Made by a program: the position numbers and the translations under genes. DNA of 64,000 nt, from contig NZ_JBEZFP010000015.1 in NCBI RefSeq assembly GCF_040649515.1, forward strand, positions 38,170 to 102,169, written 5' to 3'. Shown one piece after another: positions 15,856 to 24,704 of the stretch (within the stretch, counting starts at the first letter, position 1; the number at the start of each line of letters is the position of its first letter). The notes under the pieces are model-generated. The model searched no databases and had not been told where the DNA came from. It worked only from the letters and a program-made list of their open reading frames with translations. The stretch comes from Yinghuangia elevatio (GTDB lineage Bacteria; Actinomycetota; Actinomycetes; Streptomycetales; Streptomycetaceae).

Positions 15856-17123
15856 TCGTCCTCCGTGAGGGGCAGCGTCGCGTGCACCGCGAAGCCGCCG
15901 TCGGGTTCGGGTGCGGCGGTGAAGGTGCCGCGCAGTGATGTGGCGCGCTCGCGCATGCCGGGCAGTCCGTGTCCGCCGCCGCTGCCCGGCGCGTCCGACG
16001 CCGGTGCCGTGGCGCGCGGCCGCTCGTTGCGTACCGCGAGCCGCAACTCGTCCCGGTCGGCGGTGACCGACACGTGGACGGCCGCCCCCGGCGCGTGCTT
16101 GAGGGCGTTGCTCACCGCCTCCTGCACGATCCGGTACGCGGCCAGACCGACGGCGGGCGGGAGTTCGTCCGCCGGGGCGGCCACCTCGGCGGTCACCTGC
16201 GTTCCGGTGCCGCGGGCGTTCTCGACCAGTTCGGCGATGCGGTCGAGGTCCGGCTGCGGGGCGGTGAGCGGCGCCGCGGACTCCTCCCGGAGCACGCCGA
16301 GGATGCTCCGCAGGTCGGCCAGGCCGGCGAGCGCGTTGGTCCGGATGTCCGCGAAGCTCTTGGCCAGCACGGGGTCCGGATCCGGCACCCGGTACGGCGC
16401 CGCCTCCGCCTGGATCGCGATCACCGACATGTGGTGCGCGACGACGTCGTGCATCTCCCGCGCGATGCGCTGCCGCTCGGCCAGCACCGCCCGCTCCTCG
16501 CGGTGCATCTCCTCGCGCTGTTCGAGCTCGCGCGCGCCGACTCGGCGCAGCCGCACGTTGTAGCCGGCGAGCAGCGCAACCAGCACGAGGATCGCGGCCA
16601 CGAATCCCGACTGCTGGTCGATGACCCAGGGCGGGGCCACGGTCAGCACCGCCACACCGATGGTGATGTGCCGCTCGCAGCGGACCGCGACCGTGTACAG
16701 GATCACCAGCAGCACGATCACGCCGCCCGCGACGTACTGGTCCCCCTGCCAGTTTCGGTCCGCGGTCCACAGCGTCGCCAGGATGGACATGCGCCACGCA
16801 CCCAACGGGTGCCAGTGCCGCAGTATCAGCGGGACCGACAGCGCCGCCGCCGTCAGGATCAGGAAGTTCGGCGAGTAGTGCGGCACGTTGTCGATCAGGT
16901 AGGTCGACGTGGTCGCGAGGATGATCAGCGAGGCCAGCACGTCGACGCCGAGCGCGGCGGTGCGCGAGGAGATCCGGCGGAACGGCCACTTGCCGCGCAG
17001 CCCGGGCGGCCAGCCGCGCGGCTCCCAGGGATCGGCCGTGCCGCGCCACAGCGCCGCGACCAGGGGGCGCAACACGCGCGCGACCTGGCTCCTGACGCTG
17101 TCTCTGATCTCCCGGACGTGCAT
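15852..17123 (-). CDS. NarL-type sensor histidine kinase
   Basis: A 423-residue kinase. After about 60 residues containing a Pro/Trp-rich segment, four to five membrane helices run to about residue 180. A short coiled coil with ELEQREEMHREERAVLAE follows, then the HisKA_3 H-box ERQRIAREMHDVVAHHMS and a C-terminal ATPase domain ending GGGHGLPGMRERA. There is no extracellular sensor domain, so it probably senses the membrane itself, like other streptomycete kinases of this class. The stop overlaps the response regulator start. Confidence 0.93.
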   Translation of the reverse strand: MHVREIRDSVRSQVARVLRPLVAALWRGTADPWEPRGWPPGLRGKWPFRRISSRTAALGVDVLASLIILATTSTYLIDNVPHYSPNFLILTAAALSVPLILRHWHPLGAWRMSILATLWTADRNWQGDQYVAGGVIVLLVILYTVAVRCERHITIGVAVLTVAPPWVIDQQSGFVAAILVLVALLAGYNVRLRRVGARELEQREEMHREERAVLAERQRIAREMHDVVAHHMSVIAIQAEAAPYRVPDPDPVLAKSFADIRTNALAGLADLRSILGVLREESAAPLTAPQPDLDRIAELVENARGTGTQVTAEVAAPADELPPAVGLAAYRIVQEAVSNALKHAPGAAVHVSVTADRDELRLAVRNERPRATAPASDAPGSGGGHGLPGMRERATSLRGTFTAAPEPDGGFAVHATLPLTEDE

Positions 17124-17129
17124 CGTCCC

Positions 17130-17135
17130 ACGCTA
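17130..17135 (-). promoter_or_regulatory. -10-like hexamer for the kinase/regulator operon
   Basis: On the minus strand TAGCGT ends 6 bases before the kinase ATG, with no ribosome binding site between, again fitting a leaderless mRNA. The same hexamer precedes the Rpf gene at 41204. Confidence 0.4.
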
Positions 17136-17175
17136 AGGGCCGCGGCCCGGCCCGGCGTCACACCCGGGTACGCCG

Positions 17176-17205
17176 GCGGACCCCCTACCCCGGTAGGGGG
17201 TCCGC
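17176..17205 (-). terminator. Perfect hairpin downstream of ilvE
   Basis: GCGGACCCCCTACC pairs with GGTAGGGGGTCCGC around a 2-base loop (in practice a 12-bp stem with a 6-base loop). It lies 40 bases past the ilvE stop and upstream of the kinase promoter, so it separates the two same-strand transcripts. Its symmetry also allows an operator role. Confidence 0.65.
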
Positions 17206-17245
17206 GGCGGGGGCCGGCAACGGGCGCCCGCCCGCGCCGGGATCG

Positions 17246-18178
17246 TCAGCCGCCGACCGGCGTGAGCCAGTGGGCGTACCGCTCGTCCGTCCCCGTCACC
17301 GCCGCCTGGTATGCCGCCTGGATCTTCCCCACGACCGGTCCGACGCCGATCTCGCGGTCGTCCATCTCCCGCACCGGCACGACCTCCGACGCCGTGCCGC
17401 ACAGGAACAGCTCGTCGGCGGTGTAGAGGTCGCTGCGCAGCAGGTTCTCCACGCGCGTCGCCAGACCGAGGTCCGCCGCGAGGGTCAGCACGGTGTCCAT
17501 GGTCAGTCCACGCAGGGCCCCGGCGGACGCGGGCGGCGTGTACAGCACCCCGTCCTTCACCGCGAAGACGTTCGCGGCGCTGCACTCGCTGACGTAGCCG
17601 TCGGACGAGAGCAGCACGGCCTCGTCGTACCCGGCGGTGACGGCCTCGGTCTTGGCGAGGGTCGCGTTCAGGTATCCGGCGGTCGCCTTCGCCGCGGGCG
17701 GCAGGGCGTTGGGGTCGTTGCGGCGCCACGAGCACGTCTTGAGCCGGATGCCGCGCGCCGCGGCCTCCTCGCCGAGGTACGCACCCCACCGCCACGCCGC
17801 GATCGAGACGGTGACGGGGGAGTCGGGGCGGATCAGCGGTCCCATGTCGCCGTACCCGAGGTGTGCCAGGTGGCGCAGGTAGCAGGAGTCGAGGCCGTTC
17901 GCGCGCACGAGGTCCAGCGTCGCGGTGCGCAGCTCGGCGGTGTCGTACGGGATCCGCATCCCGAGGATCCGGGCGCTCGCGGCCAGCCGCGTCAGGTGTT
18001 CGTCGAGCCGGAACACCGCGGGCCCGCGCGGGGTCGGGTAGGTCCGCGTGCCTTCCAGGACCCCCGTGCCGTAGTGCAGTCCGTGCGTCAGCACATGGAC
18101 CTTCGCGTCCTGCCACGGCACGAGCGCGCCGTCCATCCAGATCCAGTCCGCCTCGGGCAGTGCCACCGTCGCCTCCAC
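17246..18178 (-). CDS. ilvE: Branched-chain amino acid aminotransferase
   Basis: A 310-residue PLP fold-type IV aminotransferase that interconverts Val, Leu and Ile with their 2-oxo acids. Diagnostic features are MDGALVPWQDAKVHVLTHGL, the EGTRTY loop, the PLP-lysine region AAKATAGYLNATLAK, and VSECSAANVFAVKDG. A final GTASEVVPVREMDDREIG binds the cofactor phosphate. This is the shorter IlvE class of about 305 residues. The gene is monocistronic, ending at a hairpin. Confidence 0.92.
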   Translation of the reverse strand: MEATVALPEADWIWMDGALVPWQDAKVHVLTHGLHYGTGVLEGTRTYPTPRGPAVFRLDEHLTRLAASARILGMRIPYDTAELRTATLDLVRANGLDSCYLRHLAHLGYGDMGPLIRPDSPVTVSIAAWRWGAYLGEEAAARGIRLKTCSWRRNDPNALPPAAKATAGYLNATLAKTEAVTAGYDEAVLLSSDGYVSECSAANVFAVKDGVLYTPPASAGALRGLTMDTVLTLAADLGLATRVENLLRSDLYTADELFLCGTASEVVPVREMDDREIGVGPVVGKIQAAYQAAVTGTDERYAHWLTPVGG

Positions 18179-18270
18179 GCGTCCGCGTCCGTCGCCTGAA
18201 GTGGATCATTCGGTGATAGGCGAACGAGCCACTTGTTCAGTGGCACATTAGAGCCGTTGTCAGTAGTCCA

Positions 18271-19890
18271 CTAGGGGGCTTCCGCAGAATGGGACGCCGC
18301 GGAGCCGGGAGTCGCGGCGGATGCGGTCGCCGCGGCGGGCGCAATCGGGTCGGCGAGGCCGGAAACGGCGGCGCGGGTCTTCCCGGCCCCGCCGCCGGCC
18401 AGGCCCTCCGCACCCGTGGCGGGCAGCTCGACGACGACGGTGAGCCCGCGTCCGAGCGCCGTCGTCACCCGCACGCTTCCGCCGTGGGCGGCAACTGCCG
18501 CCTGGACCACAGCCATGCCCAGCCCGCTGCCCGGCGGCACGCCGGTCGTGCCGGCCGCTCCCTCGTGCGTGGCGCGGAAGAAGCGGTCGAAGATGCGCTC
18601 GGCGTCCTCGGCGCGCATTCCGGGGCCCTCGTCGCGGACCCGCAGGATCGCGCGTTCGCCGCGGGCGGTGGTGACCGTCGCCACCGACAACCGCACATCC
18701 GCCGACACCGGAGTGTGCACACGCACGTTCGTGAGCAGATTGCCCACGATCTGCCGCACCAGCGACTCGTCCGCGAGGACCGCACACGCGTCGGGAGCGT
18801 CCACGCGTACGCACCGCTCCGACTGCTGCGCGCGCAGATCGTCCGCGGCCTCCCGCACCACGCACACCAGGTCCACCGGGCGCGGCCGAAGCTGCGGACG
18901 CTGGTCGAGCCGTGCGAGGGCGAGCAGTTCGTCGACCAGCCTGGCCATGCGCTCGGTCTCGGCGCTCATCCGCGTGAGCGCCCGCGTGCGCTCCTCCTCG
19001 TCGGCGAGCATGCCCTTCTCGTACAGCTGGAGATAGCCGCGGATCGCCGCGAGCGGCGTGCGCAGTTCATGGGACGCGTCGGCCACGAAGCGCTTGAGGT
19101 GCACCGCCGCGTGCTCGCGCGTGTCGAACGCCGTCTCGACCTGCTCCAGCATCGCGTTCAACGCGGTACGCAGCTGCTCGACTTCGCGGAACGTCTTCTT
19201 GCGCGGTGCCACGCGCCGCGACAGGTTCGGCCGGTCCGGGTCGCCCTCCGCGATCGCGGAGGCCGTCTCGACCATGTCCTCCAGCGGCCGCAGCCGCCAG
19301 CGCGCCCCGAAGTAGATGAACGTGCCGAGCAGCACGACGAGCACGCCGCCGACCACCAGTTCGAGGTGCACGACCTTGAGCACGACGTCCTCGACGTCGC
19401 CGCTCGGCTGCGCCAGCACGATGACGTTGCCGTCCGGCAGCCGTGCCGCGGCGGCCCGGTAGTCCTCGCCGCCGAGGGACACGGCGTGCGGTGCCCGCCG
19501 CAGCGTCTCCCCGGGTCCGACCCGTGACGTCGCGGCGAGTGCGGTCTGCGCCGGGTCCGCCGCATGGCCGCCGAGCGGCACGATCGCGCCGGTCGGGTCC
19601 AGGATGACGAAGACGTTCCCGTGCAGCCCCGCGGACAGCATGCCCTGGCGCAGGAGATCGGTGCTCCCGACGAGCTGCGTGATGGTCGCGGTCGACATCC
19701 CCGTCTGCTCGATCCCGTCGCGGCTCATCCGCAGGTCGTCGTCGATCGAGGACGTCAGATAGTGGCGAATGCCCATGACACTGAACGAGATGAGCACGAC
19801 AAGGCCCATCGCCAGCACCACGATGCTGCTGATCGCGAGCTTCGCCCGCATCGCGACCGTGTGCCCCATCCGGTGGCGGATGCGCCTCAT
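18271..19890 (-). CDS. OmpR-type sensor histidine kinase
   Basis: A 539-residue kinase. One helix lies near residues 15-40, then an extracellular sensor of about 130 residues, a second helix (LVVGGVLVVLLGTFIYFG), a HAMP linker, and the H-box FVADASHELRTPLAAIRGYL. The N and G boxes appear as VGNLLTNVRVHTP, DEGPGM and GSGLGMAVVQ. N-box NLLTNVRVHT has T where N is usual. An Ala-rich tail of about 50 residues follows the ATPase domain. ATGA overlap with the regulator gene makes it the partner of that protein. Confidence 0.93.
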   Translation of the reverse strand: MRRIRHRMGHTVAMRAKLAISSIVVLAMGLVVLISFSVMGIRHYLTSSIDDDLRMSRDGIEQTGMSTATITQLVGSTDLLRQGMLSAGLHGNVFVILDPTGAIVPLGGHAADPAQTALAATSRVGPGETLRRAPHAVSLGGEDYRAAAARLPDGNVIVLAQPSGDVEDVVLKVVHLELVVGGVLVVLLGTFIYFGARWRLRPLEDMVETASAIAEGDPDRPNLSRRVAPRKKTFREVEQLRTALNAMLEQVETAFDTREHAAVHLKRFVADASHELRTPLAAIRGYLQLYEKGMLADEEERTRALTRMSAETERMARLVDELLALARLDQRPQLRPRPVDLVCVVREAADDLRAQQSERCVRVDAPDACAVLADESLVRQIVGNLLTNVRVHTPVSADVRLSVATVTTARGERAILRVRDEGPGMRAEDAERIFDRFFRATHEGAAGTTGVPPGSGLGMAVVQAAVAAHGGSVRVTTALGRGLTVVVELPATGAEGLAGGGAGKTRAAVSGLADPIAPAAATASAATPGSAASHSAEAP

Positions 19891-20627
19891 GTCCGTGCGG
19901 CCGGGCGCAGCCCGTACCCGACGCCGCGCCGCGTCACGATCAGCGGCGGTTCGTCCGGTGCCAAGGGGTCCAGCTTGCGGCGCAGATAGCTGATGTACGT
20001 CTCGACCACCGTCGAGTCCGGGGCGTGCTCGTACCGCCACACCTCGCGCAGCAACTGCTCCTTGGGGACTATGCGGTCCCCGTGCCGCATGAGATGCCGC
20101 AGCAGCGCGAACTCCGTCGGGGTCAGATCGGCATCCTGCCCGCCGCGCCGTGCGGTGTACGTCGCCTCGTCCAACTCCAGCCCGCCGTGCCGCAGTACGG
20201 GCGGGCGCGGGGCGGGCGGCGCGGCGGGGTCGGCCGCCGGGCGGGTGCGGCGCAGCACCGCACGGGTGCGCGCCACGAGTTCGTCGACGTTGAACGGCTT
20301 GGTGATGTAGTCGTCGCCGCCCAGGGTGAGCCCTTTGACGACGTCCGCGGGTGCGTCCCGGGCGGTCAGGAAGACCACCGCGAGTTCGGGGCGCTCCTCG
20401 CGCAGCACCCGGCACACCTGGCGGCCGTCGCCGTCGGGCAAGGATATGTCCAGCAGCACGGCGTCCGGGCGTACGCCGCGCGCGAGTTGCAGCGCGGACC
20501 GCACCGAGTCCGCGGTCACCACCTCGAACCCGTGGAACCGCAGCGTGATCGCCAGGACGTCCGCGATGCTCGGCTCGTCCTCGACGACCAGGATCGTCGC
20601 CCCCGCCTGTGCCCGACTGGTGGTCAT
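19887..20627 (-). CDS. OmpR/PhoB-family response regulator
   Basis: A 246-residue regulator. The receiver has the acidic pair in VVEDEPSIAD, the phosphoacceptor in AVLLDISLPDGDG and Lys in YITKPFNVDEL. The C-terminal winged helix includes LTPTEFALLRHLMRHGDRI and VETYISYLRRKLD. The ATG at 20627 was chosen over a longer frame because family similarity starts there. The gene is divergent from the MMPL transporter, 137 bases away, which is its most likely target. Confidence 0.94.
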   Translation of the reverse strand: MTTSRAQAGATILVVEDEPSIADVLAITLRFHGFEVVTADSVRSALQLARGVRPDAVLLDISLPDGDGRQVCRVLREERPELAVVFLTARDAPADVVKGLTLGGDDYITKPFNVDELVARTRAVLRRTRPAADPAAPPAPRPPVLRHGGLELDEATYTARRGGQDADLTPTEFALLRHLMRHGDRIVPKEQLLREVWRYEHAPDSTVVETYISYLRRKLDPLAPDEPPLIVTRRGVGYGLRPAART

Positions 20628-20764
20628 TTCCCCAGTATCGGACCGCAGCTTGCGGAACTGCCCGGGAACACCTGTGAGCTTCTTGTGAGTCCGGCCCCGA
20701 CCCACGAACCGCCGCTGCCGTGCCGCCGAATGTGGGCGCACAAGCACTGCGGAAGGGGAACGAC

Positions 20765-22993
20765 ATGGCGGCGTGGGCGCGGTGGTGTCTCAGACACCGA
20801 TGGGCGGTGGTGCTGCTCTGGGTGGCCGCCCTGTTCGGCACGGTCGGCGCGAGCGTGGTGGCGGGCAGCGCGTACTCGAACGTCTTCAGCCTGCCGGGCA
20901 CCGGGTCGTCGGACGCGTACGACCGGATGCGTGCGGCCTTCCCGGACCGCTCCGGCGACGTCGACACCATCGTGTGGCAGGTCGACGAGGGACGGACGGT
21001 CCACGACCCCGCGGTCCGCGAGCGGATGTCCGCGGCGCTGGCGGACATCTCCCGGATGCCCGACGTGGGCCGTGTGGTGGGTCCGTACGAGCCGGAGGGC
21101 GCCGGCCAGGTCAGCGCCGACGGCCGCATCGCGTACGCCCAGGTCACCTTCGTCCTCCAGGTCTACGAACTGGACGAGGCCGACACCGAGAAGGTGATCG
21201 ACCGGGCCAAGGACGCACGCACCGAGGGACTGCGCGTCGAACTGGGCGGCCAGGCAATCGCCTTCGCCCAGCAGCCGCCGACCGGTCTGGCCGAGGGGGT
21301 CGGCGTGCTCGCGGCCGGGGTGATCCTGTTTTTCGCGTTCGGATCGCTGTTCGCGATGCTTCTGCCCCTGCTCAACGGCATCTTCGCGGTCGGCACCGGC
21401 TTCGCCGGGATCATGCTGCTCAGCCATGTCGTCGACATCCCGGATGTCGCCTCGCTGCTGGGCAGCCTGATCGGCCTCGGCGTCGCGATCGACTACGCGC
21501 TGTTCATCGTCACGCGGCACCGCAACGGGCTCAAGGCGGGCCTCACTCCGGAGGAAGCCGCGGTCCGGGCGCTCGACACGTCGGGCCGCGCGGTGCTGTT
21601 CGCTGGCGGCACCGTGTGTGTCGCGCTGCTGTCGCTCTTCGCGGTGGACATCGACTTCCTGAACGGCATCGCGATCGCCACCACGCTGATCGTGCTGCTG
21701 AGCGTGCTCGCGGCGGCCACCCTGCTCCCTGCGATGTTGGGTCTGCTCGGGCCCCGCACCCTCAGCCGCCGTGAACGCCGGGCCCTGGCGGCCGCTTCCG
21801 GCGACGAGAGGGCCCAACTCGGCGACGACGAGGCAGGCCGCGGCGCGGTGCGCTGGGCCTCGTGGGTGCAACGCCGTCCGCGCCTGCTGGGCGCCGTCGC
21901 GATCGCCGTGATGGCGGCTCTGGCGATTCCGGTGTTCGGGCTGCGACTGGGTGCCAACGACCAGGGGAACCAGCGGCCTTCGCAGACGGTGCGGCAGGCG
22001 TACGACCTGTTGGCGGAGGGTTTCGGCCCCGGCTTCAACGGCCCGCTGCTGATGGTGGCGGAACTCGGTGGCGAGCGGGACCGACAGGCACTGGACACCC
22101 TGGTCGAGGAGGTACGCCGCACTCCCGGCGTGGTCCGCGCCGTCGAAATGCCGGTGCCCGCCGACCTGTCCGGCCTGGCGGCGTCGACCCGTGTGATCGA
22201 GGTCGTGCCGACGACGTCGCCGCAGGCCAAGGCGACCGACAAGCTGATCGACCGGCTGCGCGACCACACCGTGCCGAACGCGGCGGCGGGCAGCACACTC
22301 AAGGTGCACATCGGCGGGGACACCGCGGTGCAGAAGGACTTCGCGGCGGTGATCGGCGACCGCCTGCCGGCCTTCATCGCGCTGATCATCGGACTCGGCG
22401 CGCTGCTGATGCTGGTGGCGTTCCGCAGCCTGCTGGTGCCGCTGACCTCCGCCGTCATGAACCTCCTCGCGGCGGGCGCGTCGTTCGGCCTGCTGGTGAT
22501 GGTCTTCCAGTGGGGCTGGGGCATGGACCTGCTGGGCCTCGGCAAGGAAGGGCCGATCGTGTCCTTCCTGCCGGTGATCATGCTGCCGCTGCTGTTCGGG
22601 CTGTCCATGGACTACCAGGTGTTCCTGGTCAGCCGCATGCACGAGGAGTGGGTGCACACGAAGGACAACTCCCGTGCGGTGCGCGCCGGTCAGGCCGCAA
22701 CGGGACGCGTCATCAACTGCGCGGCGCTCATCATGATCTGCGTCTTCAGCTCGTTCGTCCTGAGCGGCGACCGCGAGGGCATGATGGCGGGGCTCGGACT
22801 CGCCGGTGCGGTGGCGCTCGACGCGTTCCTGCTCCGCATGGTGCTGGTTCCGGCGGTCATGCACCTGTTCGGCAAGGCCAATTGGTGGCTGCCGCAGTGG
22901 CTCGACAAGCGTCTGCCGCACCTGGCCGTCGACCCGCCGGACAAGCCGCTGGCGTCGCCGCTGCCGGAACCGGTCGGTGCCGGGGAGCGCTGA
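20765..22993 (+). CDS. MMPL-family RND transporter
   Basis: A 742-residue protein with two MMPL halves, each a helix, a large extracytoplasmic domain of about 150 residues, and a five-helix bundle. Proton-relay Asp/Tyr motifs appear as GVAIDYALFIVTRHR and GLSMDYQVFLVSRMHEE. In actinomycetes such proteins export lipids, glycolipids or drugs. The start ATG follows GGAAGGGGAACG. It is divergent from an OmpR-type regulator/kinase pair, which likely controls it. The exported substrate is unknown. Confidence 0.92.
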   Translation: MAAWARWCLRHRWAVVLLWVAALFGTVGASVVAGSAYSNVFSLPGTGSSDAYDRMRAAFPDRSGDVDTIVWQVDEGRTVHDPAVRERMSAALADISRMPDVGRVVGPYEPEGAGQVSADGRIAYAQVTFVLQVYELDEADTEKVIDRAKDARTEGLRVELGGQAIAFAQQPPTGLAEGVGVLAAGVILFFAFGSLFAMLLPLLNGIFAVGTGFAGIMLLSHVVDIPDVASLLGSLIGLGVAIDYALFIVTRHRNGLKAGLTPEEAAVRALDTSGRAVLFAGGTVCVALLSLFAVDIDFLNGIAIATTLIVLLSVLAAATLLPAMLGLLGPRTLSRRERRALAAASGDERAQLGDDEAGRGAVRWASWVQRRPRLLGAVAIAVMAALAIPVFGLRLGANDQGNQRPSQTVRQAYDLLAEGFGPGFNGPLLMVAELGGERDRQALDTLVEEVRRTPGVVRAVEMPVPADLSGLAASTRVIEVVPTTSPQAKATDKLIDRLRDHTVPNAAAGSTLKVHIGGDTAVQKDFAAVIGDRLPAFIALIIGLGALLMLVAFRSLLVPLTSAVMNLLAAGASFGLLVMVFQWGWGMDLLGLGKEGPIVSFLPVIMLPLLFGLSMDYQVFLVSRMHEEWVHTKDNSRAVRAGQAATGRVINCAALIMICVFSSFVLSGDREGMMAGLGLAGAVALDAFLLRMVLVPAVMHLFGKANWWLPQWLDKRLPHLAVDPPDKPLASPLPEPVGAGER

Positions 22994-23044
22994 CGGCTTC
23001 CACCGAAGGGCGCGACGGCGCGGCCGAGCGGAAGCAGGACGGCA

Positions 23045-24568
23045 CTACCGCCGTGAGCGGTGCTCCGCCCACGCGGTGGCGAGCATTTCGACGCCTTCCG
23101 CGAGGACCGGTTCCGGCCAGCCGAAGCTGAGCCGGATCCGGTCCGCGGCAGCGGTGCCGCCCGGCGGCCCGAACACCGCTCCCGGCGACACGGCCACGCC
23201 GTGCCGCCGGGCGGTGTCGGCGAAGGCCTCACCGTCCGCGCCCGGGAGACGTACCCACAACGACATCCCGCCCGCGGGCAAAGACCAGGACCATTCCGGC
23301 AGTTGCCCGGCCAGCAGGTCGGCCAGGTGGTCTCGGCGTACGCGCAGGTCCCGCCGCCAGGCGTCGCGCCGCCCGGCGGCGCCCGGATCGGCGAGGAGCG
23401 CGACGGCCAACCGCTGGTCGAGCGCCGAAGTGGCCAGGTCGGTACGCCTCTTCGCCTGCACGAACCGCGCGAACACCGGTTCGTGGGCGGCGATCCAGCC
23501 CACCCGCAGGCCGCCCCACATCGTCTTGGACAACGAGCCCAGGCACACCGTGTGGTCGGGAGCGTAGGCCGCCGCCGACGGCACGGGCGGCGGCGGTCCG
23601 TCGGTGAGCACCAGGTCGGCCAGCGAGCGGTCCTCGACCAGGAGCGTGTCGGCCTCCCGGGCGACCGAGGCCAACGCGCGCACGCGCCGGTCCGCGGCCA
23701 CGGCACCCGTCGGGTTGTGCACGGGCATGGTGAACGCGAAGGCCGGGCGGTGCCGTTCCACGGCCTCGGCGAAAGCGTCGGGCGACCATCCGTACCGGTC
23801 CCCGGGCACGATCACCGGCACGCCGCCGAAGCGCTCGACCGCGGCGAGCAGTCCGGGGTACGTCACCTGCTCCACCAGGACCCGGTCGCCCGGTGCGAGC
23901 AGCGTGTCGGCGGTCAGGTGCAGCGCCTGCTGCGCGCCCGCGACGACGAGCACCCGGTCGGGGCCGTAGCCGGGCGGCGCGGGGTGCTCGGCGAGCAGCT
24001 CGCGGAGCCGGGTCTCGCCGAGCAGGCCGTATCCGTCGGCCGGGTGCACGTCGAGCAGGTCCTCGACGGTCAGGTCGAGGCGCGGCAGCAGCGACGCGTC
24101 GGGCACCACCGACTTGGCGAGGTCGACGACGACCGTGCCCTCGCGGATCCAGCGGCTGAAGATCGGCTCCGGGGTGTCGGCCGAGGGGTCGCGGCGCGAC
24201 GCGGAGCCGGTATGCGGGTCGGCCCCGGGGCCGGTGCCGGTGTCAGGGGCGCCATCGGGGCCGGACCCGGGTGGCGGCGGCGGGTCCACGGCCGCGACCG
24301 GGCGTACGTACGTCCCACTGCCGTGCCGCCGTTCGACGAGCCCGTCCGCCGCAAGTTGGTCCAGCGCCGAGGCGACCGTGCCCCGGCTCATGCCGAGTGC
24401 CGCGCCGAGCGCACGCTCGGAGGGCAGCCGGGTCTCCGCCAGGAGATCGCCCGAACGGACCAGCGACGCCAGCGCGTCGGCCAGCCGCTCGCCGCGCGAC
24501 CGGCGCTCGTTGCGGCGGGGCCGACGCAGCCGCTCGCCGACGAGCATGGCGAACCGTTCGACGTCCAC
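23045..24568 (-). CDS. MocR-type GntR regulator with aminotransferase domain
   Basis: A 507-residue fusion. The N-terminal GntR winged helix (about 15-90) has RLPSERALGAALGMSRGTVA and GSGTYVRP. A Pro/Gly-rich linker with DTGTGPGADPHTGS-like repeats follows, then a fold-type I aminotransferase domain with the PLP lysine in LGSLSKTMWGGLRVGW. MocR proteins sense PLP or amino compounds. The GTG at 24568 was chosen because AAGGAG lies 8 bases upstream; the GTG at 24577 overlaps that site. No adjacent PLP biosynthesis gene is present, so the target is uncertain. Confidence 0.88.
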   Translation of the reverse strand: MDVERFAMLVGERLRRPRRNERRSRGERLADALASLVRSGDLLAETRLPSERALGAALGMSRGTVASALDQLAADGLVERRHGSGTYVRPVAAVDPPPPPGSGPDGAPDTGTGPGADPHTGSASRRDPSADTPEPIFSRWIREGTVVVDLAKSVVPDASLLPRLDLTVEDLLDVHPADGYGLLGETRLRELLAEHPAPPGYGPDRVLVVAGAQQALHLTADTLLAPGDRVLVEQVTYPGLLAAVERFGGVPVIVPGDRYGWSPDAFAEAVERHRPAFAFTMPVHNPTGAVAADRRVRALASVAREADTLLVEDRSLADLVLTDGPPPPVPSAAAYAPDHTVCLGSLSKTMWGGLRVGWIAAHEPVFARFVQAKRRTDLATSALDQRLAVALLADPGAAGRRDAWRRDLRVRRDHLADLLAGQLPEWSWSLPAGGMSLWVRLPGADGEAFADTARRHGVAVSPGAVFGPPGGTAAADRIRLSFGWPEPVLAEGVEMLATAWAEHRSRR

Positions 24569-24704
24569 GCCTGCCACTCCTTCTCCGGTGCCGTCGCACG
24601 TCGGGCGCGACGGGTCCAGTCTGTGGCAAGCGGGCCGGGTCGACGCGCGCCGGGTGGCCGGGCACGCGGTCGGCGGAGGTCGGTCGGGCCGGCCCGGTTC
24701 CGGG

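Noticed and set aside
18700..19890. Kinase ORF extending far upstream in the same frame (to 21147)
   Set aside because: The extension crosses the response-regulator gene and the MMPL start; the true start is the ATG overlapping the regulator stop.
20624..22921. Long minus-strand ORF (765 codons) opposite the MMPL gene
   Set aside because: Its product is Arg/His/Gln/Glu-rich with no domain, and the + strand MMPL protein has clear motifs; it is a shadow of high-GC codon bias.
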